From: Cydia pomonella
Lineage: Eukaryota > Arthropoda > Insecta > Lepidoptera > Tortricidae
Direction of reading: 5' to 3'
Assembly (NCBI RefSeq): GCF_033807575.1
Contig: NC_084723.1
Span: forward strand, 6,639,247 to 6,703,246
Length of the DNA stretch: 64,000 nucleotides
Below are positions 23,011 through 34,900 of this stretch, one piece after another. Below the pieces are notes generated by a model. It saw nothing but the letters and a program-made list of their open reading frames with translations. It was not told the origin of the DNA and did not search any database. Made by a program: the position numbers and the translations under genes. Numbering within the stretch: position 1 is the stretch's first letter; each line of letters opens with the position of its first letter.

Positions 23011-23335
23011 TACCGGGAAACGCAAAAATCTAAATTTAGTTATCTACCTCTTTATCGCTCGAATGTGCAAGAGTGACAGAGAAGTTAGATAACGAAACTT
23101 AAGATTTTCTTGTTTCGCAGTAGACCCTCAGATTGTGATGGATTGTGGTAGTGGCGCCCCCTACGCAGAGTTTCGCGTAATATTTCTGATTAGGAATAGG
23201 AACTAAGAAATTGAGAACGTTCACAGTTGGATTTATCTGAGTTTAAAGTTAAGCGACTCATTTTATTTGCGTTAGCACGGATATAATATTGTCCGAGAGT
23301 CATGAGTGTTTTCTATGTATATAACTATTACAAAC

Positions 23336-23478
23336 CATTTTGTAAGTAGCGAAACCAATTGGAAGGGCCCAACCATCCCCCAGACCCACATAAAGTATCG
23401 CACAGACACACATATAAACTTTATGTTGGTCTGGGGGATTTTTGGCCCCTTCAATTGGTGTGGCTACTTACAAAATGT
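23336..23478. mobile_element. Palindromic MITE
   Basis: CATTTTGTAAGTAGCGAAAC, CAATTGGAAGGGCCC and ATCCCCCAGACC at the left pair with GGTCTGGGGGATT, GGCCCCTTCAATTGG and CTACTTACAAAATG at the right. Overlapping opposite-strand frames (23272-23539) are a consequence of the palindrome. Confidence 0.85.
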
Positions 23479-23579
23479 ATTAGTAAATAATAGTTCCCTG
23501 AGTATCATATATAAAAAAAAATCAAGAGTGAGAATATAAGTAAAGTTACATATTTTTTGACAGTTTTAAAGCGTCTGGT

Positions 23580-24420
23580 AATAATTACCTCCGGCGGAAA
23601 TGGTCTGGCAATGTTGATTACAAATTTTTTACAATATTTTCTAAAACATAACCGGAGGCTCAAGCACGGATGGAACGCCCGCTGACCTGAGCGTCCTCTG
23701 TACCACGTCGTTCGGGGCATGATGACGCGGATGCCCCCATCGTGGAACCGGGATGCATACGTGTAGTTGACATACATCGCAGCCCAGGCGGAGAGCGACG
23801 GACACTTGTCGAGTGACATGCCCAGTTCTGCAGCCAAGCCCCTGATTCCGGCGGCGACACAGCCAGACACCTTGCGCGGTCTACAACCGAAGCGCTTCCA
23901 ACTAGACCGTCCAAGGTGGCCTGACACCCTACGTCATCCCACGCGCGGGAGTCTTGGGTTCTCCGGAACGGACGCACCTGGGTTGATAGCTAACCACTGC
24001 CTCGCAGCGTCGGCCAGATACGGTATGCTTAACCCGTCGCCATTTAATGATAAAATCTCAGCAACTAGGTCAGCAACCCCATTAGCCGATGCCAAAATAG
24101 CCGGCAGGCCAACGTCCCCCACTAATCGCACACCAATGCCTCCGTGACAGATAGGCAAACCTGCCTGTGTCCACTGAATATCATTCAGACTATTCAGAGA
24201 CACATTGACCACCGACTCAACTGCCGACTTAATGGCCACATCAAAGGTCCCAATGTCACCAGGGAATAACCAAACAGGGGCAGTGCGTAACAGGTACGTG
24301 ATATTTGGAACGGCGAGACACTTTTGCACCAGAACTAAGGCCACGTGTGGGTTCAAACCTTTGATACGTTCGCTGGCAAGGAGGAGATCCTTACGAATTT
24401 TGAGAACCTCAGGAACTGCG
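23580..24420 (-). pseudogene. C-terminal remnant of a zinc-finger-type reverse transcriptase
   Basis: Reading down from 24420, the frame gives AVPEVLKIRKDLL, ASERIKGLNPHVALVLVQKC, ITYLLRTAPVWLFPG, HGGIGVRLVGDVGLPAILAS and ARQWLAINPG. After about 23940 it continues only in other frames (RAWDDVGCQATLDG, VDRARCLAV, PESGAWLQ), so at least one frameshift is present. It lines up directly with the end of the element at 62338-64000 (AIPEATRGREQLLRSAGERL, LSAHVALEV). This copy therefore shows what lies beyond the window edge for that family: the post-RT region. It is inactive. Confidence 0.75.
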
Positions 24421-24969
24421 GAACCCCTTAAAAAATCTGTACACTCCTTTTTTGAGGAACCTCATACTGTAGACCCTCGGGAAAACCTCGGCAGGTAGCT
24501 CATTCCACAACCGGAGCGTGCGCGGGAGGAAGTTCCTCTTAAACCGCATAGTGCGTGACTATTTAGATTCTAGGGTGTGAGGATGAACACCCTGCCGACG
24601 GCGGGCGGTGCGGTGATAGAAAGTAGCCTTGGGCATCATGTCAAACAATTCTTCAGAGCACAGCCCATTGTACAAGCGGTAGAACACACATAAGGAGGCA
24701 AAGTCTCTCCTTAGACTTAAAGGTTCAATAGCGCTTGTGAGTTTGTGATCGTCGACGATTCGTACAGCACGTCTTTGGACTGAGTCGAAGGGCCCAAGCT
24801 GGCATCCAGGTGCTCCTGTCCAAAGGTGACAGCAATACTCCATATGGAGTCTGACTTGCGACTTATAAAAGCAGCAGTCTTTGTCCTTCAGGCGCGGCAG
24901 CAAGACGAGCAAGTCTTGCTTCACCTCCTCTGGCCTGCCTCCAATGGTACCACACCGTACCAATGGCAT
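24409..24969 (-). pseudogene. CR1/RTE-like RT C-terminus fused into the zinc-finger RT
   Basis: An open frame from 24969 starts as the zinc-finger RT family (GTIGGRPEEVKQDLLVLLPRL-type, matching the sequence after YLDD at 63690). At about 24890 it switches to a different lineage: YKSQVRLHMEYCCHLWTGAP, FDSVQRRAVRIVDD, LRRDFASLCVFYRLYNG, RTLRLWNELPAEVF and a terminal FLKKGVYRFFKGF followed by TGA at 24411-24409. One in-frame stop interrupts near 24560. The original lineage resumes within about ten bases of that TGA. The foreign part replaces about 60 residues of the RT C-terminal region and carries no poly-A. The 5' side is cut by the SINE at 24985. Confidence 0.75.
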
Positions 24970-24984
24970 TTATTTATATAAATA

Positions 24985-25067
24985 AATATTTTAGAGAGGG
25001 AAATTCTGACACAAATTGACCAAATCGCACGGTAATCTCAAGAAGGCTTCTGTTGTGGGTACTCAGA

Positions 25068-25121
<54 letters not shown>

Positions 25122-25250
25122 CGCATACATAGAAAACATCTATGACTCAGGAACAAATATGTGCTCATCACACAAATAAATGCCCTTAACGGGATTCGAA
25201 CCCAGGACTACCGGCTTCATAGGCAGGGTCACCGACTAGGCCAGATCTAA
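24985..25250 (-). mobile_element. Lepidopteran tRNA-derived SINE, copy 2 of 3
   Basis: It has the same layout as 5212-5430. B-box CCTGGGTTCGAATCCC is read on the minus strand, then GATGAGCACATATTTGTTCC and ATAGATGTTTTCTATG, then a long (TA)n array at 25071-25119 and CAGAAGCCTTCTTGAG. The (TA)n expansion is specific to this copy. Confidence 0.8.
25071..25119. repeat. (TA)n microsatellite
   Basis: About 24 uninterrupted TA units within the SINE body. Confidence 0.95.
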
Positions 25251-25547
25251 ATATAATATGAGATATAATAATATAGTCTACGAATAAGACAACCGGTCGT
25301 CGTTACGGACTATTTCTGGGCGGTTTGGACTGATGGCAACCTACCTACTTATTGATTTAGTGTGACGTCCGTGACAGCATTAGGTACACTTTGAGGCAAA
25401 AAGCGTAGGTAGGTAGGTAGGTAGGTTCGTTAAGTAGCTTCAGATGCCCGAAGTGCAAATCACCCAGAAATAGGAGCCCCGCGTTAAGTTGTGAAAGAAA
25501 TGTTTTTTGAAAAGAAACAGTGCGATGGGACCATGTTTAAGGTAAAA

Positions 25548-25711
25548 TATCTGGGAGACCGAGCATTGCTCACAAAACATATAAAAATATTCTAGATCGA
25601 TTTTTCGCCCCCGAAAACCCCCATATAGCAAATATCATCGAAATCGTTAGAGCCGTTTCCGAGATCCCCGAAATATATATACAAGAATATGGTCGTTTAA
25701 AGACATAAGAT
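25548..25711 (+). mobile_element. Short relative of the 2746-3325 SINE-like element
   Basis: It shares the CTGGGAGACCGAGC start, the CCCCCGAAAACCCCCATATA core, GAGCCGTTTCCGAGAT and an ...AAAGACATAAGATT end. It directly abuts the left inverted terminus of the DNA transposon at 25714. Confidence 0.65.
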
Positions 25712-26262
25712 TACCCGTAGACCCCTGGTTTAGAACGGTGCACATAGGTCGAAAATGACGATTTAGGCGGCCAAAAATATTTTATTACATTTTTGCATTT
25801 TAAACACGATTTTGATGTAAGAAAATGTAGTTTTATATAATTAATATTATTATTATTTATATTATGGCCATTTTTCAGTTATTTCAGTTTTTTTCACATT
25901 GCAGGGCTCCTCTTAGCTTAAATATTTTATATATTTATGAATAATACAATGTTAAGTTGGGTATTGATATATTTTATTATCTTCCATTATATGTAAATAA
26001 TATAATATCTACTATATATATTTAGGTATACAAGTAACACATTACAGAAAGTCATAGAAGTACACATAGGTTTGCATCTAATACCTACTATTACGTTTAT
26101 GTGTATACAAAGGTTCATACAAAACAATATTAATCATCATCGTATCTTAAAGAAAAATCATCTTTATTGCTTTGGAAGCATTCCTCGCTCTGCGCTGCGG
26201 CAGCTCTCGCTATATGTGGCTCAGCAGAAATCAATAGCTGCATAGTTTCTTGCAGAAATGAT

Positions 26263-29200
26263 TTAAGAGCCCTTAATCCTTGGAGCGTTCTCCGATTTCA
26301 CGAAATAACGCTCGATAGATGGCGTTGGCGCTCGGTACGCGAGCGCCGGCAACGCGACGCGCGTTTCAATGCAGACTAGAATAATCTTGATAGTTTTCAA
26401 TATAATTTCAAGCAACATTAATTTTAGTGTCATATGATATCATATGGGCACTCTTTATTTTATTATATATGCACAGTAGTTTTTTTTTTATGTACACTAC
26501 TACTAAGTGTACAGACTACAGAGTGTACTATAACCCTTGCTCTTTATTCTGTCTCTTTCACACCAATGGAAAATGAAGAAGTTACTAAATGACTGCAGGT
26601 ATAAATAAAGTATATTAGTGCGATAGAGACACAGATAGTGTTTCGTTGTCGTATCGTAAACGATTGGCATGTTGGCCACACACTTGCTTAGTGCCTAGCC
26701 AAAATACCAATCGTTTGCGTATATTAGTGCGATAGAGAGAGAGTAGTGTTTCGTTGTCGTATCGTAAACGATTGGCATGTTGGCTACGCACCCATGATAC
26801 CTAGCCAAGAAGCCAATCGATTGCGCATATTAGTGCGATAGAGAGACAGATAGTGTTTCCTTGTCGTATCGTAAACGTTTGGCATGTTGGCTACGCACCC
26901 ATGCTGCCCAGCCAAGATGCCAATCGTTTGTGCATATTACTACTAGAGAGAGAGTCAGGAGTTGGTCACCAGAACTCCTAATCTACTCATTATAATTCCA
27001 TCGTGCTTGGGCTCAAAAGATTTGCCCTGACGAACACCATCGATCTAGATGAGGTCCAGGGTCTCATGACGGAGTCAGGAGTTGGTCACCAGAACTCCCC
27101 AGAACTCCTAATCTACTCATCATAACTCCATCGAGTTTGGGCTCAATAGATTTACCCTGATGAGCACTATCAATCTAGATGAAGTCCAGGGTCTCATGAT
27201 GGAGTCAGGAGTAGGTCACTAGAACTCCTAATCTACTCATTATAATTCCATCGTATTCGAGCTCAATAGATTTGCCCTGACGAGTACCATCGATCTAAAT
27301 GAAGTCCAGGGTCTCATGATAGAGTCAGGAGTTGGTCACCAGAACTCCTAATCTACTCATTATAATTCCATCGTGTTTGGGCTCAAAAGATTTGCCCTGA
27401 CGAGTACCATCGATCTAGATGAAGTCCAGGGTCTCATGATGGAGTCAGGAGTTGGTCACCATAATTCCTAATCTACTCATCATAACTCCATCGTGTTTGG
27501 GCTCAATAGATTTGCCCTCACGAGCACCATCAATCTAGATGATGTTCAGGGTCTCATGATGGAGTCAGGAGTTGGTCACTAGAACTCCTAATCTACTCAT
27601 TATAATTCCATCTTGTTTGGGCTCAAAAGATTTGCCCTGACGAGTTCCATCGATCTAGATGAAGTCCAGGGTCTCATGATGGAGTCAGGAGTTGGTCACC
27701 AGAACTCCTAATCTACTCATCATAACTCCATCGTGTTTGGGCTCAATAGATTTGCCCTGATGAACACCATCGATCTAGATGAGGTCCAGGGTCTCATGAT
27801 GGAGTCAGGAGTTGGTCACCAGAACTCCTAAACTACTCATCATAACATCATCGTGTTTGGGCTCAATAGATTTGCCCTGACGAGCATCATCAATCTAGAT
27901 AAAGTCCAGGGTCTCATGATGGAGTCAGGAGTTGGTCACTAGAACTCCTAATCTACTCATTATAATTCCAACGTGTTTGGGCTAAAAAGATTTGCCCTGA
28001 CGAGCACCATCGATCTAGATGAGGTCCAGGGTCTCATGATGGAGTCAGGAGTTGGTCACCAGAACTCCTAATCTACTCATCATAACTCCATCGTGTATGG
28101 GCTCAATAGAGTTGCCCTGACGAGCACCATCAATCTAGATCAGGTCCAGGGTGTCATGATGGACTCAGGAGTTGATCACCAGAACTCCTAGTCTATTCAT
28201 CATAACTCCATCGTGTTTGGGCTCAAAAGATTTGCCCTGACGAGTACCATCGATCTAGATGAAGTCCAGGGTCTCATGATGGAGTCAGGAGTTGGTCACC
28301 AGAACTCGTAATCTATTTATCATAACTCCATCGTGTTTGGGCTCAATAGATTTACTCCGACAAGCACCATCAAATTACCATTATGATGAATGGATTAGGA
28401 ATTCTGGTGACCAACTACTGAGTCCATCATGAGACCCTCGACTTAATCTAGATCGATGGTACTCGTCAGGGCAAATCTTTTGAGCCCAAACACGATGGAG
28501 TTATGATGAATAGACTAGGAGTTCTGGTGATCAACTCCTGAGTCCATCATGAGACCCTGGACCTGATCTAGATTGATGGTGCTCGTCAGGGCAACTCTAT
28601 TGAGCCCATACACGATGGAGTTATGATGAGTAGATTAGGAGTTCTGGTGACCAACTCCTGACTCCATCATGAGACCCTGGACCTCATCTAGATCGATGGT
28701 GCTCGTCAGGGCAAATCTTTTTAGCCGAAACACGTTGGAATTATAATGAGTAGATTAGGAGTTCTAGTGACCAACTCCTGACTCCATCATGAGACCCTGA
28801 ACTTTATCTAGATTGATGATGCTCGTCAGGGCAAATCTATTGAGCCCAAACACGATGAGGTTATGATGAGTAGTTTAGGAGTTCTGGTGACCAACTCCTG
28901 ACTCCATCATGAGACCCTGGACCTCATCTAGATCGATGGTGTTCATCAGGGCAAATCTATTGAGCCCAAACACGATGGAGTTATGATGAGTAGATTAGGA
29001 GTTCTGGTGACCAACTCCTGACTCCATCATGAGACCCTGGACCTCATCTAGATCGATGGTGCTCATCAGGGCAAATCTTTTGAGCCCAAACACGTTGGAA
29101 TTATAATGAGTAGATTAGGAGTTCTAGTAACCAACTCCTGACTCCATCATGAGACCCTGGACTTTATCTAGATTGATGATGCTCGTCAGGGCAAATCTAT

Positions 29201-31376
29201 TGAGCCCGAACACGATGAGGTTATGATGAGTAGATTAGGAGTTCTGGTGACCAACTCCTGACTCCATCATGAGACCCTGGGCCTCATCTAGATCGATGGT
29301 GTTCATCAGGGCAAATCTATTGAGCCCAAACACGATGGAGTTATGATGAGTAGATTAGGAGTTCTGGTAACCAGCTCCTGACTCCATCATGAGACCCTGG
29401 ACCTCATCTAGATTGATGGTGCTCGTCAGGGCAACTCTATTGAACCCAAACACGATGGAGTTATGATGAGTAGATTAGGAGTTCTGGTGACCAGCTCCTG
29501 ACTCCATCATAAGACCCTGGACCTCATCTAGATTGAAGGTGCTCGTCAGGGCAACTCTATTGAGCCCAAACACGATGGAGTTATGATGAGTAGAGTAGGA
29601 GTTCTGGTGACCAACTCCTGACTCCATCATGAGACCCTGGATCTCATCTAGATCGATGGTGCTCATCAGGGCAAATCTTTTGAGCCCAAACACGTTGGAA
29701 TTATAATGATTAGATTAGGAGTTCTAGTGACCAACTCCTGACTCCATCATGAGACCCTGGACTTTATCTGGATTGATGATGCTCGTCAGGGCAAATCTAT
29801 TGAGCCCGAACACGATGAGGTTATGATGAGTAGTTTAGGAGTTCTGGTGACCAACTCCTGACTCCATCATGAGACCCTGGGCCTCATCTAGATCGATGGT
29901 GTTCATCAGGGCAAATCTATTGAGCCCAAACACGATGGAGTTATGATGAGTAGATTAGGAGTTCTGGTGACCAGCTCCTGACTCCATCATGAGACCCTGG
30001 ACCTCATCTAGATTGATGGTGCTCGTCAGGGCAACTCTATTGAACCCAAACACGATGGAGTTATGATGAGTAGATTAGGAGTTCTGGTGACCAGCTCCTG
30101 ACTCCATCATGAGACCCTGGACCTCTTCTAGATTGAAGGTGCTCATCAGGGCAACTCTGTTGAGCCCAAACACGATGGAATTATAATGAGTAGATTAGGA
30201 GTTCTAGTGACCAACTCCTGACTCCATCATGAGACCCTGGACCTCATCTAGATCGATGGTGTTCGTCAGGGCAAATCTTTTGAGCCCAAACACGATGGGA
30301 ATATAATTAGTAGATTAGGAGTTCTGGTGACCAACTCCTGACTCCATCATGAGAACTTGGACTTCATCCGGGTCAAAAATAATAAGGCAAACCCTAACGT
30401 AATTTCAAGTGAAAATGCGTTTTTCAGAAAATCGCAGCCAAATAACACTAGACCTTACTCATAGTGTTGTGTTCCTGCCGGTGAGTAAGGTTGCCAGAGC
30501 TCAACGAGGGGCGGGAGGGGGTTAGGGTCGGCAACGCGCATGTAACTCCTCTGGAGTTGCAGGCGTACATATGCGGGCCGTACGCTTGTTTGCCACCGAC
30601 TTAGTATTAAAAAAAAAGTAACACTGAAAATCCATCAATAAGCGAGTCTGTTAGGCATACTGTAAAAAATGAACTTTTATTAAGATTTTCTAATCGCAGT
30701 ATATAGCACTTCTCGGAACTCCGTAGCTGATTACGATCGCAACGAATGCCTGACAATCGAGCACAGGTCCGTCCTCTAAGCGCGCTCCGCGCGGACTGAG
30801 AGCGGGGCGTCGCTGCTGCGTGATTTATACTTGTTTTAAAAAAATATAAATTTACGGCAATGTAGGTCCCATAGTTACGATTTTTTTTTTATAGGTTAAC
30901 ATAAAGTTACAGTTTGCTATAATATTATTTTTAAAGCAAAATATGCGTACAATTTGCGGAAATAAAATATAATAAAACCCTGTTTTCGACAAAAAAATGA
31001 AGAAAACTCGGAAGGTATTTTTTCAGTTTTTTCAAATGAATCTTCGATTGTTAATCATTCCAGCCCCTCGTACGAGATATGTTGAATCAAATTGTAGTCA
31101 TTCATGTACCAAATGATTCTTGTTTATAGCAAAATTGAGAACCGAAACGCCACATCTCACTGCAAAATTTGGAAAAGACTCCCAAAAAACCTCATTAAAA
31201 AAAAAGGTTTAAAAGAGAAAATGAAAATTTGAACTGTTGGAGCCCCTAGTTTAGGAAACGATTATTTAAGTACGTTATCAGTTTTTGAATAAATACTAAT
31301 AGTTACGTCGTAATCTTGAATGAAAAAGGAAGCATTTTACAAAATACGCTCGTCTGTAGGAATAAGGACTCTTAAT
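26263..31376. mobile_element. TTAA-flanked composite element, copy B (5.1 kb)
   Basis: It has the same termini and order as copy A: TTAAGAGCCCTTAATCC at the left, AAGGACTCTTAA at the right. It interrupts the split gene at a single TTAA: flanks ...AATGAT and TGCGAATT rejoin as one reading frame when the element and one TTAA are removed. Differences from A: three rather than four hairpin units; the left outer flank of the giant palindrome (GACCCGAATGAAG part) missing; and a longer left arm. Sequence outside the arrays is nearly identical to A. Confidence 0.8.
26947..30412. repeat. Giant inverted repeat of 120-bp units, copy B
   Basis: The left arm, 26947-28372, has about 12 units. The right arm, 28373-30412, has about 16.6 units. 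The right-arm span from the central AATTACC to the GGTCAAAAAT flank is 1998 bp in both copies, while the left arm differs by about three units. The 72-codon frames here and at 15813-16031 come from the repeat unit. Confidence 0.9.
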
Positions 31377-31967
31377 GCGAATTTTCTTTCTCGTACTGCT
31401 AAGTCAGTGCTTGTTGCGGAGTAAGGCGATCTGTTTCATTCGAATCCGCTTTATTAACTTTAGATCTATAACTTCTTTATTTACAGTGGAGCAAGTTATC
31501 AGTTTTCCTGTGTTTTGTTCTTTCACTAGACACACTGAACGATTTGGACGGCCACCCGCGCCTGCAATGAGTTTTAATCGATATTTCAAATGTTCCTTCC
31601 AACCAAGATCCATTAGTTGTCAGAAATTTTTCCACTATACGACGTGATTTAGTCCATTTCTTTTTAAATTCTGATTTAAAATGTGAAAATTTATGCTTCA
31701 TAGCCTGTTTTTCTTTGTCTGCGTCACTTGAGCATATAGGGAGATAATTTTCCAAGAAGTCAAATTTTTCTGTTATTGACTGGAATTTTGGTTCATTCAT
31801 CTTCTCAAACAGATATTTTCGAGTCACAACTTTTACACCCGAGGTATTTGCTGAACCTATAACAACAGAAAAGCCATTCGTTATTCGTTATTCGTATTCG
31901 CGGGCTGGGTTTCCGCAACTCGACGTCGCAATTCGCGCCTATTTTGCGTGATGGTGGGTTGACGGCA

Positions 31968-34900
31968 CTACTCCTGCCAACCCAACTCTACCAGGAAGCC
32001 TAGCAGACCCTTGATGTTGCCGACGACTTCTGGGAGAGACCCCGGGGAACCGAGGTATTGTGCCCGGTATTCTGCCACCCCTGGGCATTCAAGAATGACG
32101 TGGGCGGCTGTCTCCTCCTCCTCCATGCACGCTCTGCAGAGGGGGCTATCTGTAACACGTAGGGTTAATAGGTGTTTGTTTAGTGGGGCGTGGCCGGTTA
32201 TGGCCCCAGTCAAAAGCCGGAGCTGTGGCCTCTTCAGCTGTCTCAGCCTCCTCGACAAACCGGGGTCGATTGTCGGGAGGGCCTCCTTCGCCTGCCTGCA
32301 CGTGCCTAGGTTAGACCAGTACTGTTGGTGTTTTACCTTGGTGTTGCGTCTCAGCATGTTCCGGAGCCAGGCATAAGGCAGAGGTATGATTGGCTCCGGT
32401 CCTGCCACCCTCAGTTCCGAGCCACCTCTCGCCAATATGTCGGCTGCATCGTTCCCTCGCGAGTTGCTGTGTCCCTTAATCCACTGCAGAGTTACGCTGG
32501 TGGTGGTGCTTACCTCTGACAGAGCCTTGTGGCATTCGTAGATTAGCCCTGAGGTCAAAGTATAACTTTGCAGAGCTTGCAGTACTGACCGACTGTCGGA
32601 GAGTATGCGGATGGGGTAGTCCTCTACTTTCCTTGAGACGATTGCGTGTGCTGCCATTATGATGCCCATACATTCCGCCTGGAAGACTGTGTTGTGGGCG
32701 CCTAGTGGTGTTGAGATATGTATGTTTAGGTCCTCTGAGAATACTCCCGCGCCAGTGCCTGACCTTGTCTTTGATCCATCCGTGAAGATTCTCAGCTCTC
32801 TCGGGTTAAGTCCTTCACGAGGTTCTTCGTGTAACTGTATCTTGTATTTCTTGTCGAAGATGTATTGCCTGGGTATCCTGTCAGTCACCGCTTCTATTAG
32901 CGGTTCCTTACCTATCGCCTCGTAGAGGATCTCGGTGTGTGGTACCCTGGGTGGTCTCCAGAGATTCGATTTTTTGAGACGTACCGCCGAAGCTAGCGCT
33001 TCCTGTTGTATAAAGAGGTGCAGCGGCGGCAGGCCCAGTAAAGCTTCCAGGGCCGCGGTTGGTGTTGTCCTCATGCAGCCCGTAGTCGCCAAACAGGCCA
33101 ACCTCTGGAGTCGTTGTAGTTTAGCTTCAACTGTGGATAGTTTGGTGCGTGGCCACCAAACTATTGCACCGTAGCTTATTATTGGTCGTATGACTGCCTG
33201 GTAAAGCCATAGAGTGATCTTGGGGGTTAGCCCCCAGGTTCTACCCACCATTCTACGACATTGCCAGAATACGACCGTGGCTTTGTCAATTTTGCCGTTT
33301 AAGTGATTACTCCAATTCAATTTGCTGTCAAGTATTACCCCTAAATACTTTACCTCTGCAGATAGTTGGAGTTCAGTGTTGAACAGTTTGGGAAGGCAGA
33401 AGTTTCCCAAGTTGCGTTTGTTGGTGAACATAACCAGCTCAGTTTTGTTGGGATTGACTGAGAGTTCGTTGTTAATACACCAGCGCTCCACGATGGCTAG
33501 TGCAGAGCGGGTAACATCGCATACCGTACCTGAATGATTGCCGCTCGTCAGTATCACTATATCGTCAGCATAGCCGATTGTGTAATAGTGATTGTTGTTT
33601 AGTGTGGTGATCAGGTCATTCACCACCAGGTTCCATAGTAGTGGTGATAGGACTCCTCCTTGGGGGCATCCTTTTGCCACTAATGCTTGTTGTGTTTCGC
33701 CCGTCCCGAGTTTGATGGTTCGCTGGCTCAACATGTTGTTTATCCATTCTGTCATAACTGCATTCGCGCCATGTCTTCCCAGTGCTGCTGTAATGCTGCT
33801 GAAAGTGCTGGTCCTGTCGAAAGCCCCTTCTATGTCTATGAAGGTTCCTAAGCACATGGATCTGTTCTTGATCGCCACCTCAATCTTACTTACCACTGCA
33901 TGAAGTGCCGATTCTGTAGATTTGCCAGGGCTATAGGCATGTTGGTTTGGATGCAAGGGCACATTAATTAGCACCCTCTCCCTAAGGTACCTGTCACACA
34001 ACCTCTCTAATGTTTTCAGCATGAAAGAGGTCAGACTGATGGGCCTGAAGGATTTGGGGTCCGAGTAGTCGCTTTTACCTGGTTTCGGTATGAAGATAAC
34101 CTTGACCTCCCTCCATTGCTTCGGCACGTATCTGTGTGCCAGACAGGCGCGCAGAACGATGGTCAGCTTCAGAGTGAGATGCTTCCCGCCCCATTTAAGA
34201 AGCGCAGGGAAGATCCCATCCATACCTGGAGATTTGAAGGAGTCAAAGCTGTTTAGGGCCCACTGCGTGCGCTGCGGGCTGATTACCTCATATGTCTGTA
34301 GCCACTCGCCTTCCGTCGGGGTGGTTGTCTCCATCTCGTTCCAACTTACTGGGTGCGATATCACGCAGTCCGGGAAGTGCGTTTGCACTAGGACCCGTTC
34401 CGCCTCCTCCGGTGAGTTTGTGAGAGAGTTGTCTGGCTTACGCAGGGATCCTAAGGTTATGGTCGAGTTGGTAGAGAGGACCTTCCTTACCCTGTTGGCC
34501 TGCGTGGTGGTCTCGATGTCTGTACAGAATTTGCGCCAAGAGTTTGTGCTTCTGTACCTGAGACGTTTTTTGTACTTGGCCTTGGTGGACTTATAGTTGT
34601 CCCAGTCCTCGTCAGCGCCTGTGTTCATAGCTCTGTTCAGTTGCCTCCTCATCTTGCCCCTGAGTCTCTCCAGCTCAGGTCCCCACCAGTTGTTTTTCCC
34701 TCTGCTTCTGGTCGGTGGGGTCGATAAGGGGCATGCTTGATGGTAGCAATCCAGAATGGTGCTCGTGAGAATGCTTACCTGTTCCTCTATGCCCGCTGTG
34801 CCTTCTATTCTAGGGGGACCCTCCAGCTGTTTCAATGTTGTAGACAATCGCACCGTGTAAAGGTCACGATTCATCTTGCGTGGGTTCCGCCTGGGCACTG

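Noticed and set aside
32011..34596. Several plus-strand frames of 65-168 codons inside the LINE
   Set aside because: All are antisense shadows of ORF2, which has every catalytic motif.
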